Assembly (NCBI GenBank): GCA_031402355.1
Contig: JANNSG010000022.1
Coordinates: forward strand, 1 to 62,826
DNA length: 62,826 bases
DNA from: JACMNW01 sp031402355
GTDB lineage: Bacteria > Pseudomonadota > Alphaproteobacteria > Rhodobacterales > Rhodobacteraceae
Direction of reading: 5' to 3'
Below are positions 8,652-16,125 of this stretch, in pieces. Below the pieces are notes generated by a model, which was not told the origin of the DNA, did no database searches, and worked only from the letters and a program-made list of their open reading frames with translations. The position numbers were made by a program, and so were the translations under genes. The stretch's first letter is position 1; each line of letters starts with the position of its first letter.

Positions 8652-9458
8652 TTAGGGTCTTGGCGCTTGCGCGCTTCTAGGTGGCGGAAAGTGGCTTGGC
8701 CTGTCCCGGTCCAGTTCCGGGACAGGCTCTAGTTCCAGATTAGACGTCGGCCTGTGGCCCGTCGCGAAGGCGACAAGACCGTGCACAAGTTGATCAAGCG
8801 TATCAAAGCCGGTGACCCCTGCTGCCAAGGCATCCGGGATCAACGAGAATTCTGTGCAGGCGATCATCTGCACGGTGCAGCCCCTGGCCAGAAGTTCAGC
8901 CGAGGCGCGCGCCAGCGTCGCACGCGCGCCGCCCAGATCGCCGCCCAGATCTCCAGCCGCCTTTATGGCACGAATGGCGGCCAGCATCGCCACCTCATCC
9001 GTTGCATAGGCAGCCGTCAGACCCGCTGCCGCACAGGCGCTGTCGAAAAGACCGACCCGGCGCACTGCCGGCGAGGCCAGAATGCCAACCCGCGCCGATT
9101 TGCCGGCAAGCCGCGCCGCCTGCGCGACGGAAAGCTGCACCATGTCGATGAAGGGCACCGTCGTCGCCGCCTTGATAGAGGCTGCGTAGTGATGCGCGGT
9201 GTTGCAGGGCATCGCCAACGCCTGCGCCCCGGCCCGCTGCAACCGAACGGCCATCGCGGCCAGCACCGGGCCCGGATCTTCGCCAGCGCCTTCCAGCAGA
9301 TGACGGATACGCGACGGCACTTGCGGGTTTTGATCGACGATCAGCGGAATATGGCCCGCGTCATCGGTCGCAGGCGTTGCGGCGATGACTTTTTGCATCA
9401 GCAAAACCGTGGCCTGAGGCCCCATGCCGCCCAGAATGCCGACGCAGCGCATCGTCAT
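8652..9458 (-). CDS. Aspartate/glutamate racemase family protein (candidate cysteate racemase)
   Basis: This 268-residue protein belongs to the cofactor-independent Asp/Glu racemase family and begins MTMRCVGILGGMGPQAT, the usual start. The two catalytic cysteines are present: Cys85 in AMPCNTAHHY and Cys201 in MIACTEFSLIP. The ATG at 9458 overlaps the upstream stop (ATGA); the frame is open to 9665 but without support. CuyA acts on L-cysteate, so a racemase in the same operon would let the cell use the D form. The last 30 or so residues (Pro-rich, ERDRP-like) are encoded by a palindromic stretch and look like non-conserved read-through past a normal family C-terminus. Substrate assignment is inference from context. 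Confidence 0.78.
   Translation of the reverse strand: MTMRCVGILGGMGPQATVLLMQKVIAATPATDDAGHIPLIVDQNPQVPSRIRHLLEGAGEDPGPVLAAMAVRLQRAGAQALAMPCNTAHHYAASIKAATTVPFIDMVQLSVAQAARLAGKSARVGILASPAVRRVGLFDSACAAAGLTAAYATDEVAMLAAIRAIKAAGDLGGDLGGARATLARASAELLARGCTVQMIACTEFSLIPDALAAGVTGFDTLDQLVHGLVAFATGHRPTSNLELEPVPELDRDRPSHFPPPRSAQAPRP
8699..8727 (-). other. Eleven-base-pair stem-loop at the racemase/tauA boundary
   Basis: GCCTGTCCCGG and CCGGGACAGGC pair perfectly around a seven-base loop. The element lies inside the 3' end of the racemase reading frame, about 70 bases before tauA. It could protect the tauA message from decay or set a processing point that raises binding-protein yield. Confidence 0.5.
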
Positions 9459-10663
9459 GCAGCACCCTCCAGCCGAAGCTGCAGCACGGCATCGCCGATA
9501 TGAGCTGCGATCAGATCGCAATCGGCCAAAGTGAAGGTCAGCGGCAGGCGCATGTCGAACAGCCCGGCCAGAATGGCATCTGTGCGCGGCAGGCTTTGCG
9601 GGGTAACATAGTGCCAACTTTGATGGGCCGAGGTGAATCCGGCGGGCTCGTTGGCACCAAACCATTTCACTTCGACGCCCACGTCAGCCAAGGCTGCCAC
9701 GAAAGACCGCGCCGCCAACTGGTTCAGGCCGGGCAAACAAAACTGGATCGACGATCCGACATAGGTTTCGGCAGCGGGGCGTTGGGCCATGCGAATTTCA
9801 GGGATGGCTTGCAAGGCTGCCGCCAGCCGATCATGCAGGGCATTCCAGCCAGAGATGGCAGTTGCTATGTCAGCCAGTTGCGGGCGCAGCAGCGCCGCGC
9901 GTAAATTGTCCATCCGCGCCGACATGTTCGGGGTTTGGTAGCGAATTTCGGAAAATGCCGCCGGCGGTGGGGCGGCACCGTGGCGTTCGTACATCATGTA
10001 AGAGCCTGAAAGCATCACGGCACGGGCCATGAATTCGGCGTCGCCTGACGTCAGGAACCCACCTTCACCCGAATTCAAATGCTTGTAGGTCTGGGTGCTG
10101 AAACAGCCCGCAAGGCCGAAATTGCCGGATCTTTTGCCGTTCCATGTGGCCCCCATGGTATGGGCGCAATCCTCGATCACGGTCAGGCTTTCTGCCTTGG
10201 CAATCTGCATCAGCTTATCCATGTCACACAGATGGCCGCGCATGTTGGAGAGCAGCAAGAATTTCGCGCCGCTGGCCCGGGTCTTGTGGCGCAGGTCGTC
10301 CAGATCAATCACCAGATCTTCGGTGATCTCAACCAGCACGGGGTTGGCACCGACTGCAGCAATAGCACCGGGCACCGGGGCCAGAGTGAAGGCATTGGTC
10401 AGGACTGCATCGCCGGGCCGCACCCCGGCTGCGCGCATCGCGATTTGCATCGCCTGCCCACCCGAGGCCAGCGCCAGACAATAACGCGCGCCTTGCCAAG
10501 TGGCATAGTCCCTTTCCAGCGCCGCCGTTTCCGATTCGGCCCCCGGGGCGGTGTTGTAGCGGTGCAGCCGGCCCGACCGCATGACCGCAACCGCAGCCTC
10601 GATCGCCGTTTCCGGGATCGGCATCTGTTGGGTGAAATTGCCAGTGAAGCGCGGGCGTTGCAT
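9455..10663 (-). CDS. DegT/DnrJ/EryC1/StrS-family PLP aminotransferase
   Basis: This 402-residue protein is of the DegT (sugar aminotransferase) family. The PLP lysine is Lys194 in STQTYKHLNSGEGGFL and the pyridine-binding Asp165 is in TVIEDCAHTMGA. The N-terminal GRLHRYNTAP and SGGQAMQIAMRAAGVRPGD fit the cofactor phosphate-binding region. Members usually aminate keto-sugars, so its place between cuyA (three bases upstream) and the racemase (four-base overlap) is unusual. It probably moves an amino group on or off a C3 sulfonate such as sulfopyruvate, cysteate or cysteinolate. No sugar-nucleotide or surface-polysaccharide genes are nearby. The family call is secure; the substrate is unknown. 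Confidence 0.75.
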   Translation of the reverse strand: MQRPRFTGNFTQQMPIPETAIEAAVAVMRSGRLHRYNTAPGAESETAALERDYATWQGARYCLALASGGQAMQIAMRAAGVRPGDAVLTNAFTLAPVPGAIAAVGANPVLVEITEDLVIDLDDLRHKTRASGAKFLLLSNMRGHLCDMDKLMQIAKAESLTVIEDCAHTMGATWNGKRSGNFGLAGCFSTQTYKHLNSGEGGFLTSGDAEFMARAVMLSGSYMMYERHGAAPPPAAFSEIRYQTPNMSARMDNLRAALLRPQLADIATAISGWNALHDRLAAALQAIPEIRMAQRPAAETYVGSSIQFCLPGLNQLAARSFVAALADVGVEVKWFGANEPAGFTSAHQSWHYVTPQSLPRTDAILAGLFDMRLPLTFTLADCDLIAAHIGDAVLQLRLEGAA

Positions 10664-10666
10664 GGC

Positions 10667-11689
10667 TTATTCGGCGGCCTGCCGGTTGCCCGGTTCGGCA
10701 AAGACCGCATCATAACCAAAGAGCGCGACCGAGCCGCCGGTATGCAAGAACACCACCCGTTCGCCTTTCTTGAAACGGCCTTTGCGACAATAATCGATAA
10801 GGCCCGCCGCCCCTTTGCCGGAATATACCGGATCCAGCAAGATGCCTTCAAGTTCAGCGAACATGCGGATTGCTTCAAGCGTGTCGGCCTGCGGGACGCC
10901 GTAGCCGGGGCCGACGTAATTGCAGTCAGCGGCCACATCGGCGCGCGCAACAATGCCGGGGCAGCCCAGCTTTTCCGCCGTGCGCTGCGCCAGAGCAAAG
11001 ACGTTTTCTTCCTGCTTTTGTTGCGGTGCGCGCACCCCGAAACCCAACAGCGGAATGCCCGCATTGATCGCTTTCAGCCCAACGATCAGCCCGGCCTGGG
11101 TGCCCGCCGATCCGGTTGCCGTCACCAGATGGTCGATGACCAGACCGCGATCATTGGCCTGCCCCAGCAGTTCGAACGCGCAATTGACATAGCCAAGCGC
11201 CCCGGTCGGGTTCGACCCGCCGCCCGGGATGAGATAGACCTTGCGACCGGCCGCCCGCATGCCTTCGGCGACTTTCTCCATCTCGGCCTGCATATCGACG
11301 CCGCCGGGGCGCTTTTCGGTGACCGCGCCATGCAAGTGATCCAACAGCACATTGCCGTTGAGGTTGTAGTTATGATTGTTGGACCCGGTCCGGTCTTCCA
11401 GCAGGATATGGCAGGCCATGCCCAGTTTGGAGGCAAAGGCGGCGGTCTGGCGGGCATGGTTGGATTGGGTGGCACCTTGGGTCATCACCACATCGGCCCC
11501 CATCGCCTGCGCCTCGGCCATCAGGAATTCCAGTTTGCGGGTCTTGTTGCCGCCCGTGGAAAGACCCGTGCAATCGTCGCGCTTGATCCAGATCTCGGGC
11601 CCGCCCAATTCGTGGCTGAGCCGATCCAGCCGTTCAAGGGGCGTGGGCAGGTGGGCCAGGAAAACGCGGGGAAACCGGGCAAGATGCAT
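10667..11689 (-). CDS. cuyA: L-cysteate sulfo-lyase CuyA
   Basis: This PLP enzyme of the D-cysteine desulfhydrase / ACC deaminase family (340 residues) cleaves L-cysteate to pyruvate, ammonia and sulfite. It begins MHLARFPRVFLAHLPTPLER and carries the PLP lysine Lys49 in STGGNKTRKLEFLMAEA, the phosphate-binding ATGSAGTQAGL near 200, and the C-terminal VFLHTGGSVALFGYD. These stretches match what I remember of CuyA from Ruegeria pomeroyi. The frame opens at 11764, but the ATG at 11689 has an AAGGA ribosome site seven bases upstream and fits the family start. It is the first gene of the operon, divergent from a LysR gene with palindromes between them. Confidence 0.88.
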   Translation of the reverse strand: MHLARFPRVFLAHLPTPLERLDRLSHELGGPEIWIKRDDCTGLSTGGNKTRKLEFLMAEAQAMGADVVMTQGATQSNHARQTAAFASKLGMACHILLEDRTGSNNHNYNLNGNVLLDHLHGAVTEKRPGGVDMQAEMEKVAEGMRAAGRKVYLIPGGGSNPTGALGYVNCAFELLGQANDRGLVIDHLVTATGSAGTQAGLIVGLKAINAGIPLLGFGVRAPQQKQEENVFALAQRTAEKLGCPGIVARADVAADCNYVGPGYGVPQADTLEAIRMFAELEGILLDPVYSGKGAAGLIDYCRKGRFKKGERVVFLHTGGSVALFGYDAVFAEPGNRQAAE

Positions 11690-11739
11690 CGGGTGGTCCT
11701 TTTCAGAGACTTGATGAAACAGACTTTTGCAGACTGAGG

Positions 11740-11787
11740 TTTCGAATGCAAATTCGAAATACACCAGTTATCATGCAAGGATTGCAT
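11740..11787. promoter_or_regulatory. Palindromic operators between cuyA and cuyR
   Basis: Two perfect inverted repeats lie in the divergent promoter region: TTTCGAAT-GCAA-ATTCGAAA at 11740-11759 and ATGCAA-GGA-TTGCAT at 11773-11787. The second contains a T-N11-A LysR box. They are 33 bases apart start to start, about three helical turns, as expected for recognition and activation sites of one LysR tetramer. Confidence 0.6.
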
Positions 11788-11801
11788 ATTAGGAGGGGAA
11801 G

Positions 11802-12704
11802 ATGCGGCTGGAATGGTTGGAGGATTTGCTGGCGGTGGCCGAGACCGGCTCGTTTCAGGAGGCGGCTGATCGACGCCGGCTGACGCAAAGCGCGTTTTCG
11901 CGGCGGATCCAGCATATTGAAGACCAGATCGGGGTGGAATTGTTTGACCGCACCCGCAAACCCGTGCATCTGCGCCCCGCCACGGCGGAACAGCGCGACC
12001 AGATCGCCAAGCTGGCGACCGACCTGCGCCAATTGGTCGCCGATCTGCAGCGGGGCGAGAGGATCGCCTCAAACCGGCTGACGATTGCCAGCCAGCATGC
12101 GCTGACCACATCGCTGACGCCGATGATCCTGAAAGGCATTCATGACCGGCGCGAGGATGTCTATGTGCGGCTGCGGTCGGCCAATCTGGATGAATGCTTT
12201 TCGATGCTGCTGTCGCGGCAGGCCGATATTGCCATTGTCTACCGATTGCCCGGCGAAGAGCATCCGATCAGCGCGGCTTTCGTCGAGACCCGGTCGATCG
12301 GAACGGATTTGCTGATTCCGGTGATTGCGAGTTCGGCCCGGGTGCAGTTGAATGCGGCATTTGCATCCGGCTTGCTGCCCTATGTCGCCTATCCCGGCGA
12401 GGTGTTTCTGGGCCGGATGCTGGAACGGCTGATCCTGCCGCGCCTGCGCGACATCACCCGGCCTGTTCCGAAAGCGGAAACCGCGTTGACACTGGCGGCG
12501 ATGGAAATGGCGGCGGTTGGTGTGGCGGTGGCGTGGGTGCCGGGGTCGCTGGCACGCAAGCGGATTGAAGACGGCAGCCTTGCCGATCTTTCGGCGACAT
12601 TGCCGTCGCACCGGCTTGAGGTGACCGCAGTGCGGCTTTTCGGCAATGCGGGCTCTGTCGCACGGTCAGTCTGGTCCGAGATCGTGGCGACTGAACAAGG
12701 ATGA
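11802..12704 (+). CDS. cuyR: LysR-type regulator CuyR
   Basis: This 300-residue LysR regulator has an N-terminal winged helix (MRLEWLEDLLAVAETGSFQEAADRR... through SRRIQHIEDQIGVELFDR, residues 1-60) and a C-terminal effector-binding domain. The ATG at 11802 is set by a strong AGGAGGGG site. It is divergent from cuyA, the classical LysR layout, and is the likely activator of the cysteate operon and repressor of itself. CuyR proteins of this type are known beside cuyA in Paracoccus and Ruegeria. The effector (cysteate or another sulfonate) is inferred only. Confidence 0.8.
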   Translation: MRLEWLEDLLAVAETGSFQEAADRRRLTQSAFSRRIQHIEDQIGVELFDRTRKPVHLRPATAEQRDQIAKLATDLRQLVADLQRGERIASNRLTIASQHALTTSLTPMILKGIHDRREDVYVRLRSANLDECFSMLLSRQADIAIVYRLPGEEHPISAAFVETRSIGTDLLIPVIASSARVQLNAAFASGLLPYVAYPGEVFLGRMLERLILPRLRDITRPVPKAETALTLAAMEMAAVGVAVAWVPGSLARKRIEDGSLADLSATLPSHRLEVTAVRLFGNAGSVARSVWSEIVATEQG

Positions 12705-12706
12705 TC

Positions 12707-12740
12707 GCAAGCCCCCCACCCAAGGGCGGCTTGCATTTTA
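12707..12740 (+). terminator. Terminator after cuyR
   Basis: GCAAGCC and GGCTTGC pair around a C-rich/G-rich loop that can extend the stem, followed by ATTTTA. It starts three bases past the cuyR stop and sits between convergent genes (mtkB ends at 12746), so it may serve both strands. Confidence 0.6.
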
Positions 12741-12745
12741 AGGCC

Positions 12746-13642
12746 CTATGCCGCCACGCGCTGCGACAGCACCCGTGCCATGGTTTCCCCCATCGAAGAC
12801 GGGTTGGGGGCGACCGTGATGCCGGCGGCGGTCAGAATTTCCACCTTTTCCTGCGCAGATTCGCCAAAAGCTGAAATGATTGCCCCGGCATGGCCCATTT
12901 TGCGGCCCTTCGGCGCGGACAGACCGGCGATATACGCGACAATCGGTTTGGTCATATGGGTGCTGGCCCAGGCCGCTGCATCAGCCTCTTGCGGGCCGCC
13001 GATTTCGCCGATCATCATCACAGCATCAGTGTCCGGATCATTCTGGAACAATTGCAAAATGTCCTTGAAGGACGAGCCGTTGATCGGATCGCCGCCGATG
13101 CCGACGGAGGTCGATACGCCAATTCCCAACGCTTTCATCTGGGCTGCGGCCTCGTACCCCAAGGTGCCGGACCGACCTACGATGCCGACGCGGCCGGCCA
13201 TGTAGATATGTGGCGGCATGATGCCCATGAAGCCCTGACCGGGGCTGATGACACCTGCACAATTCGGGCCGATCAGACGCAGCTTGCGCGATACCGAGTA
13301 GCGTTTCAGAAAACGTTTGACCTTCATCATATCCTGGCTGGGGATGCCGTCGGTGACGCAGACGGCGGTTTTGATGCCAGCGTCGGCGGCTTCCATAATG
13401 GCGTCGGCGGCAAAGGGTGGGGGGACGAAGACAAGGCTGGCCTCAGCGCCGGTTGCCTCAACCGCTTCGCGCACGGTGTTGAACAGCGGGCGATCGAGGT
13501 GATACTCGCCGCCTTTGCCGGGGGTGACGCCGCCGACGACATTGGTGCCGTATTTGATCATGTCGGCGGCATGGAACGCGCCGATGCGGCCTGACATGCC
13601 TTGCACGATGACGGGGGTGGTTTTGGTGATCAGAATTGCCAT
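12746..13642 (-). CDS. mtkB: Malate--CoA ligase (malate thiokinase) alpha subunit
   Basis: This 298-residue protein is homologous to succinyl-CoA synthetase alpha. It has an N-terminal CoA-binding Rossmann fold (VIVQGMSGRIGAFHAADM) and the phosphohistidine loop with His in KMGHAGAIISAFG near 246. Paired with the beta subunit and followed upstream by malyl-CoA lyase, it most likely forms malate thiokinase, making malyl-CoA from malate, ATP and CoA, rather than the TCA-cycle SucD. Its ribosome site is AGGGA, and it starts 12 bases after the beta-subunit stop. A residual SucCD role is possible but less likely, as 2-oxoglutarate dehydrogenase genes are absent here. Confidence 0.8.
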   Translation of the reverse strand: MAILITKTTPVIVQGMSGRIGAFHAADMIKYGTNVVGGVTPGKGGEYHLDRPLFNTVREAVEATGAEASLVFVPPPFAADAIMEAADAGIKTAVCVTDGIPSQDMMKVKRFLKRYSVSRKLRLIGPNCAGVISPGQGFMGIMPPHIYMAGRVGIVGRSGTLGYEAAAQMKALGIGVSTSVGIGGDPINGSSFKDILQLFQNDPDTDAVMMIGEIGGPQEADAAAWASTHMTKPIVAYIAGLSAPKGRKMGHAGAIISAFGESAQEKVEILTAAGITVAPNPSSMGETMARVLSQRVAA

Positions 13643-13654
13643 TTCAGGTGTCCC

Positions 13655-14827
13655 TTATGCGGCTGTGCGGTTGCGGGCTTCGACGGATTTCGCCGCAGCC
13701 TCGGCCAGTGTTTCGGCGGTGATCAGTGGCAGCCCGGAGCTACGGATGATGGCGTTGCCTTCATCGACATTGGTGCCCGCAAGCCGCACGACCACGGGAA
13801 TAGTAAGGCCAACCTCTTGATATGCTTGCACAACGCCCTGCGCGACCCAATCGCAGCGGTTGATGCCTGCGAAAATATTTACCAAAATTACCGATACTTT
13901 CGGGTCGGTCAGCACGGTACGGAAGGCCCGGACTACGCGTTCGGGGGATGCACCGCCGCCGATATCAAGGAAATTCGCAGGCTCGCCGCCCGCCAGTTTG
14001 ATCATGTCCATCGTGGCCATCGCAAGGCCCGCGCCATTGATGATACAACCGATATCGCCATCAAGGCCGACATAGGCGAGGCCATGATCGCCAGCGGTGC
14101 TTTCACGTGGGTCTTCCTGGCTGCGGTCGCGCAGTTCGGCCACTTCGGGGCGACGAAACAGGGCGTTGGTGTCAAATGACATCTTGGCGTCCAGCGCCAC
14201 CAGATCGCCCGCGCCGGTGATGACCAGCGGGTTGATCTCTACCATCACCGCATCAAGATCGCGGTAGGCGCGGTACACTGCGCGCAGGATATTGACCATT
14301 TGCGCGATCTGGCCGCCTTTCAGGCCCAATTGAAACGCCAGTTCGCGGGCCTGAAAATCTGACAGGCCAACGGCGGGGTCGATGGTCATGCGGCGCAGGG
14401 AATTGGGGTCGGATTCGGCCAGATCTTCAATCTCCATCCCGCCGTGGGCGGAGGCGACGATCATGATGCGCTCAGATTTGCGGTCCAGCACGAAGCCCAA
14501 ATACATTTCTTGCTTGATGTCAGAGGCACCTTCCACCCAGACGCGGTAAACGCCTTTGCCATTGGCATCGGTTTGCTTGGTAACCAGTTGTTTGCCAAAA
14601 AGCGTGGCGGCGAAGGTTTGCACTTCGTCGGGCGTGCGGCACAGCTTAACGCCACCTGCAGCCCCCCTGCCGCCGGAGTGAATCTGGGCTTTGACAACCC
14701 AAGCGGCACCCCCCAGTTCGCGGGCGCGGTAGCCTGCCTGTTCGGGGCTATAGGCCAAGCCGCCACGCGGCACGGGCACGCCGAAACGGGCAAGAATGTC
14801 TTTGGCCTGATATTCGTGAATGTCCAT
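13655..14827 (-). CDS. mtkA: Malate--CoA ligase (malate thiokinase) beta subunit
   Basis: This 390-residue ATP-grasp subunit is homologous to SucC and has the same length as MtkA of Methylobacterium. It opens MDIHEYQAKDILARFGVPVPRGG, has the ATP-grasp lysine region AAWVVKAQIHSGGRGAAGGVKL near 40-60, and the C-terminal NIFAGINRCDWVAQGV segment that contacts CoA in this family. An AAAGGGAG ribosome site precedes the ATG. With MtkB it makes malyl-CoA, the substrate of the lyase encoded upstream. The 144-base gap to mcl1 carries a pair of GC-rich inverted repeats. Confidence 0.8.
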   Translation of the reverse strand: MDIHEYQAKDILARFGVPVPRGGLAYSPEQAGYRARELGGAAWVVKAQIHSGGRGAAGGVKLCRTPDEVQTFAATLFGKQLVTKQTDANGKGVYRVWVEGASDIKQEMYLGFVLDRKSERIMIVASAHGGMEIEDLAESDPNSLRRMTIDPAVGLSDFQARELAFQLGLKGGQIAQMVNILRAVYRAYRDLDAVMVEINPLVITGAGDLVALDAKMSFDTNALFRRPEVAELRDRSQEDPRESTAGDHGLAYVGLDGDIGCIINGAGLAMATMDMIKLAGGEPANFLDIGGGASPERVVRAFRTVLTDPKVSVILVNIFAGINRCDWVAQGVVQAYQEVGLTIPVVVRLAGTNVDEGNAIIRSSGLPLITAETLAEAAAKSVEARNRTAA

Positions 14828-14852
14828 TTTCTGCTCCCTTTGGGACTGTCAC

Positions 14853-14971
14853 GCCCCCCTCCCCTGACCCCTCCCCACAAGGGGGCGGGGAAGTGCATTT
14901 TTCTGTTGCGTCCCGCCCGCTGATCCATGCGCCTCCCTCCCCCCACTGTGGGGGAAGGTTAGGGTGGGGGG
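14853..14971. repeat. Inverted pair of REP-like GC-rich palindromes
   Basis: The mcl1-mtkA gap holds two related palindromic units, 14853-14893 (CCCCTCCCC-ACAA-GGGGGCGGGG core) and 14931-14971 (CCCCCCACTGTGGGGG core), in opposite orientation. This layout resembles REP/BIME pairs, which are repeated in many bacterial genomes. On the operon RNA they could form strong hairpins that separate lyase from ligase expression. Confidence 0.65.
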
Positions 14972-15913
14972 CTACTTTTTCGCAGCGATGGCTTCTGCCA
15001 CGACCAGCACGTTATTCGCCATTTTCTCAGACGCGGCGTCGATCATCTTGCCGTCGAGCGACGCCGCACCTTTGCCTTGCGATTCCGCGATGCGCAGTTC
15101 TTCGATGATGCGGCGGGCTTTGGTAATCTCGGCCTCGGTCGGGCTGAAGATTTCGTTGGCCAGCGCAACTTGGCTTGGGTGAATGGCCCATTTGCCTTCG
15201 CAGCCAAGTGCCGCCGCCCGACGCGCCCCGTCTTTGTAGCCTTCGGGATCGGAAAAATCGCCGAACGGGCCGTCGATGGCGCGCAAACCGTAAGCGCGGC
15301 ACGCGATAACCATGCGGGAAATGGCGGCATGCCATTGATCGCCAGGGTAGTGCGGGTTCAGGCCGCCGATGTTGGTGGTGCGGGACCGCATGGAGGCGGC
15401 ATAGTCGGCGACGCCGAAATGCAGCGCTTCAAGACGGCCCCCGAATTGGGCAATCGCCTCGACATTTGCCATGCCAAGGGCGGTTTCAATCAGCGCTTCC
15501 AGCATGACGCGTGTCTTGTAGCCACGACCCTGTTCGATCTGGTTCACCATCGCTTCGACCATATACAAATCGGCGGGCACGCCAACTTTTGGCACCAGAA
15601 GTGTGTGCACCTTGTCACCCGCTTGTTCCATGATATCAACGACATCGCGGTACATGTAATGGGTATCCAGCCCGTTGATACGGATCGAGACGGTCTTGCC
15701 CTTGCCCGCCCAATCAATGTCGTTCAGCGCCTGAACAGCATTGCGGCGGGCCTGATCTTTTTCCGGCGGGGCGACGGCATCTTCCAGATCCAGAAACACA
15801 TAATCCGCCGGGCCATCTGCCGCTTTGTCGATCATCGTGGTGTTCGATGCGGGCACGGCCAGTTCAGAGCGTTGCAAACGCTGGCGGCGAAGCGGGTAGA
15901 GGGTATGGCTCAT
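14972..15913 (-). CDS. mcl1: L-malyl-CoA / beta-methylmalyl-CoA lyase
   Basis: This is a 313-residue HpcH/HpaI-family (citrate lyase beta-like) TIM-barrel lyase. It cleaves L-malyl-CoA to acetyl-CoA and glyoxylate and may act on methylmalyl-CoA. Landmarks are LAVPASNTTMIDKAADG, the metal-binding DYVFLDLEDAVAP, the RIN motif (SIRINGLDTHY) and the glutamate in VMLEALIETALG. It is first in an operon with mtkA and mtkB, completing malate cleavage as in the serine cycle. In roseobacters this set handles C1, C2 and propionate-derived units. The divergent ScfR-type gene is its probable regulator. Confidence 0.86.
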   Translation of the reverse strand: MSHTLYPLRRQRLQRSELAVPASNTTMIDKAADGPADYVFLDLEDAVAPPEKDQARRNAVQALNDIDWAGKGKTVSIRINGLDTHYMYRDVVDIMEQAGDKVHTLLVPKVGVPADLYMVEAMVNQIEQGRGYKTRVMLEALIETALGMANVEAIAQFGGRLEALHFGVADYAASMRSRTTNIGGLNPHYPGDQWHAAISRMVIACRAYGLRAIDGPFGDFSDPEGYKDGARRAAALGCEGKWAIHPSQVALANEIFSPTEAEITKARRIIEELRIAESQGKGAASLDGKMIDAASEKMANNVLVVAEAIAAKK

Positions 15914-15947
15914 CTCATCTGTCCTGTTGTTGGTTTGCCTGTCAGCG

Positions 15948-16033
15948 GCAATATTGCAAATCTATGAGTGCTTGGTCAGCAACGCAAAGACCGCTTAGAT
16001 CGGTCATCGCAAACTTGTTGCAAAGTGCAAAAT
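15948..16033. promoter_or_regulatory. Candidate ScfR/PccR operators between mcl1 and scfR
   Basis: The divergent promoter region has several TTGCAAA-like elements: ATTGCAAATC near 15955, GCAAACTTGTTGCAAAGTGCAAAAT at 16009-16033, and AACGCAAAG at 15981. PccR/RamB proteins are reported to bind TTTGCAAA-type repeats, so this cluster fits a site for the divergently encoded regulator. Confidence 0.45.
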
Positions 16034-16125
16034 GAAACCGGGTCATGCTGTAACTGCGAGAATTTACATCTTGGATATTTTGTAATATTGTAATAGCAAC
16101 GAAACCCCAATTAGTGTGCGACAGT

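Noticed and set aside
10079..11737. Long plus-strand frame of 552 codons opposite cuyA and the aminotransferase
   Set aside because: It is the antisense shadow of two well-supported PLP enzymes; it has His/Gln/Arg-rich composition, no domain and no ribosome site.
12746..14827. TCA-cycle succinyl-CoA synthetase (sucCD)
   Set aside because: Subunit homology allows it, but the operon with malyl-CoA lyase and the absence of sucAB or mdh nearby favour malate thiokinase.
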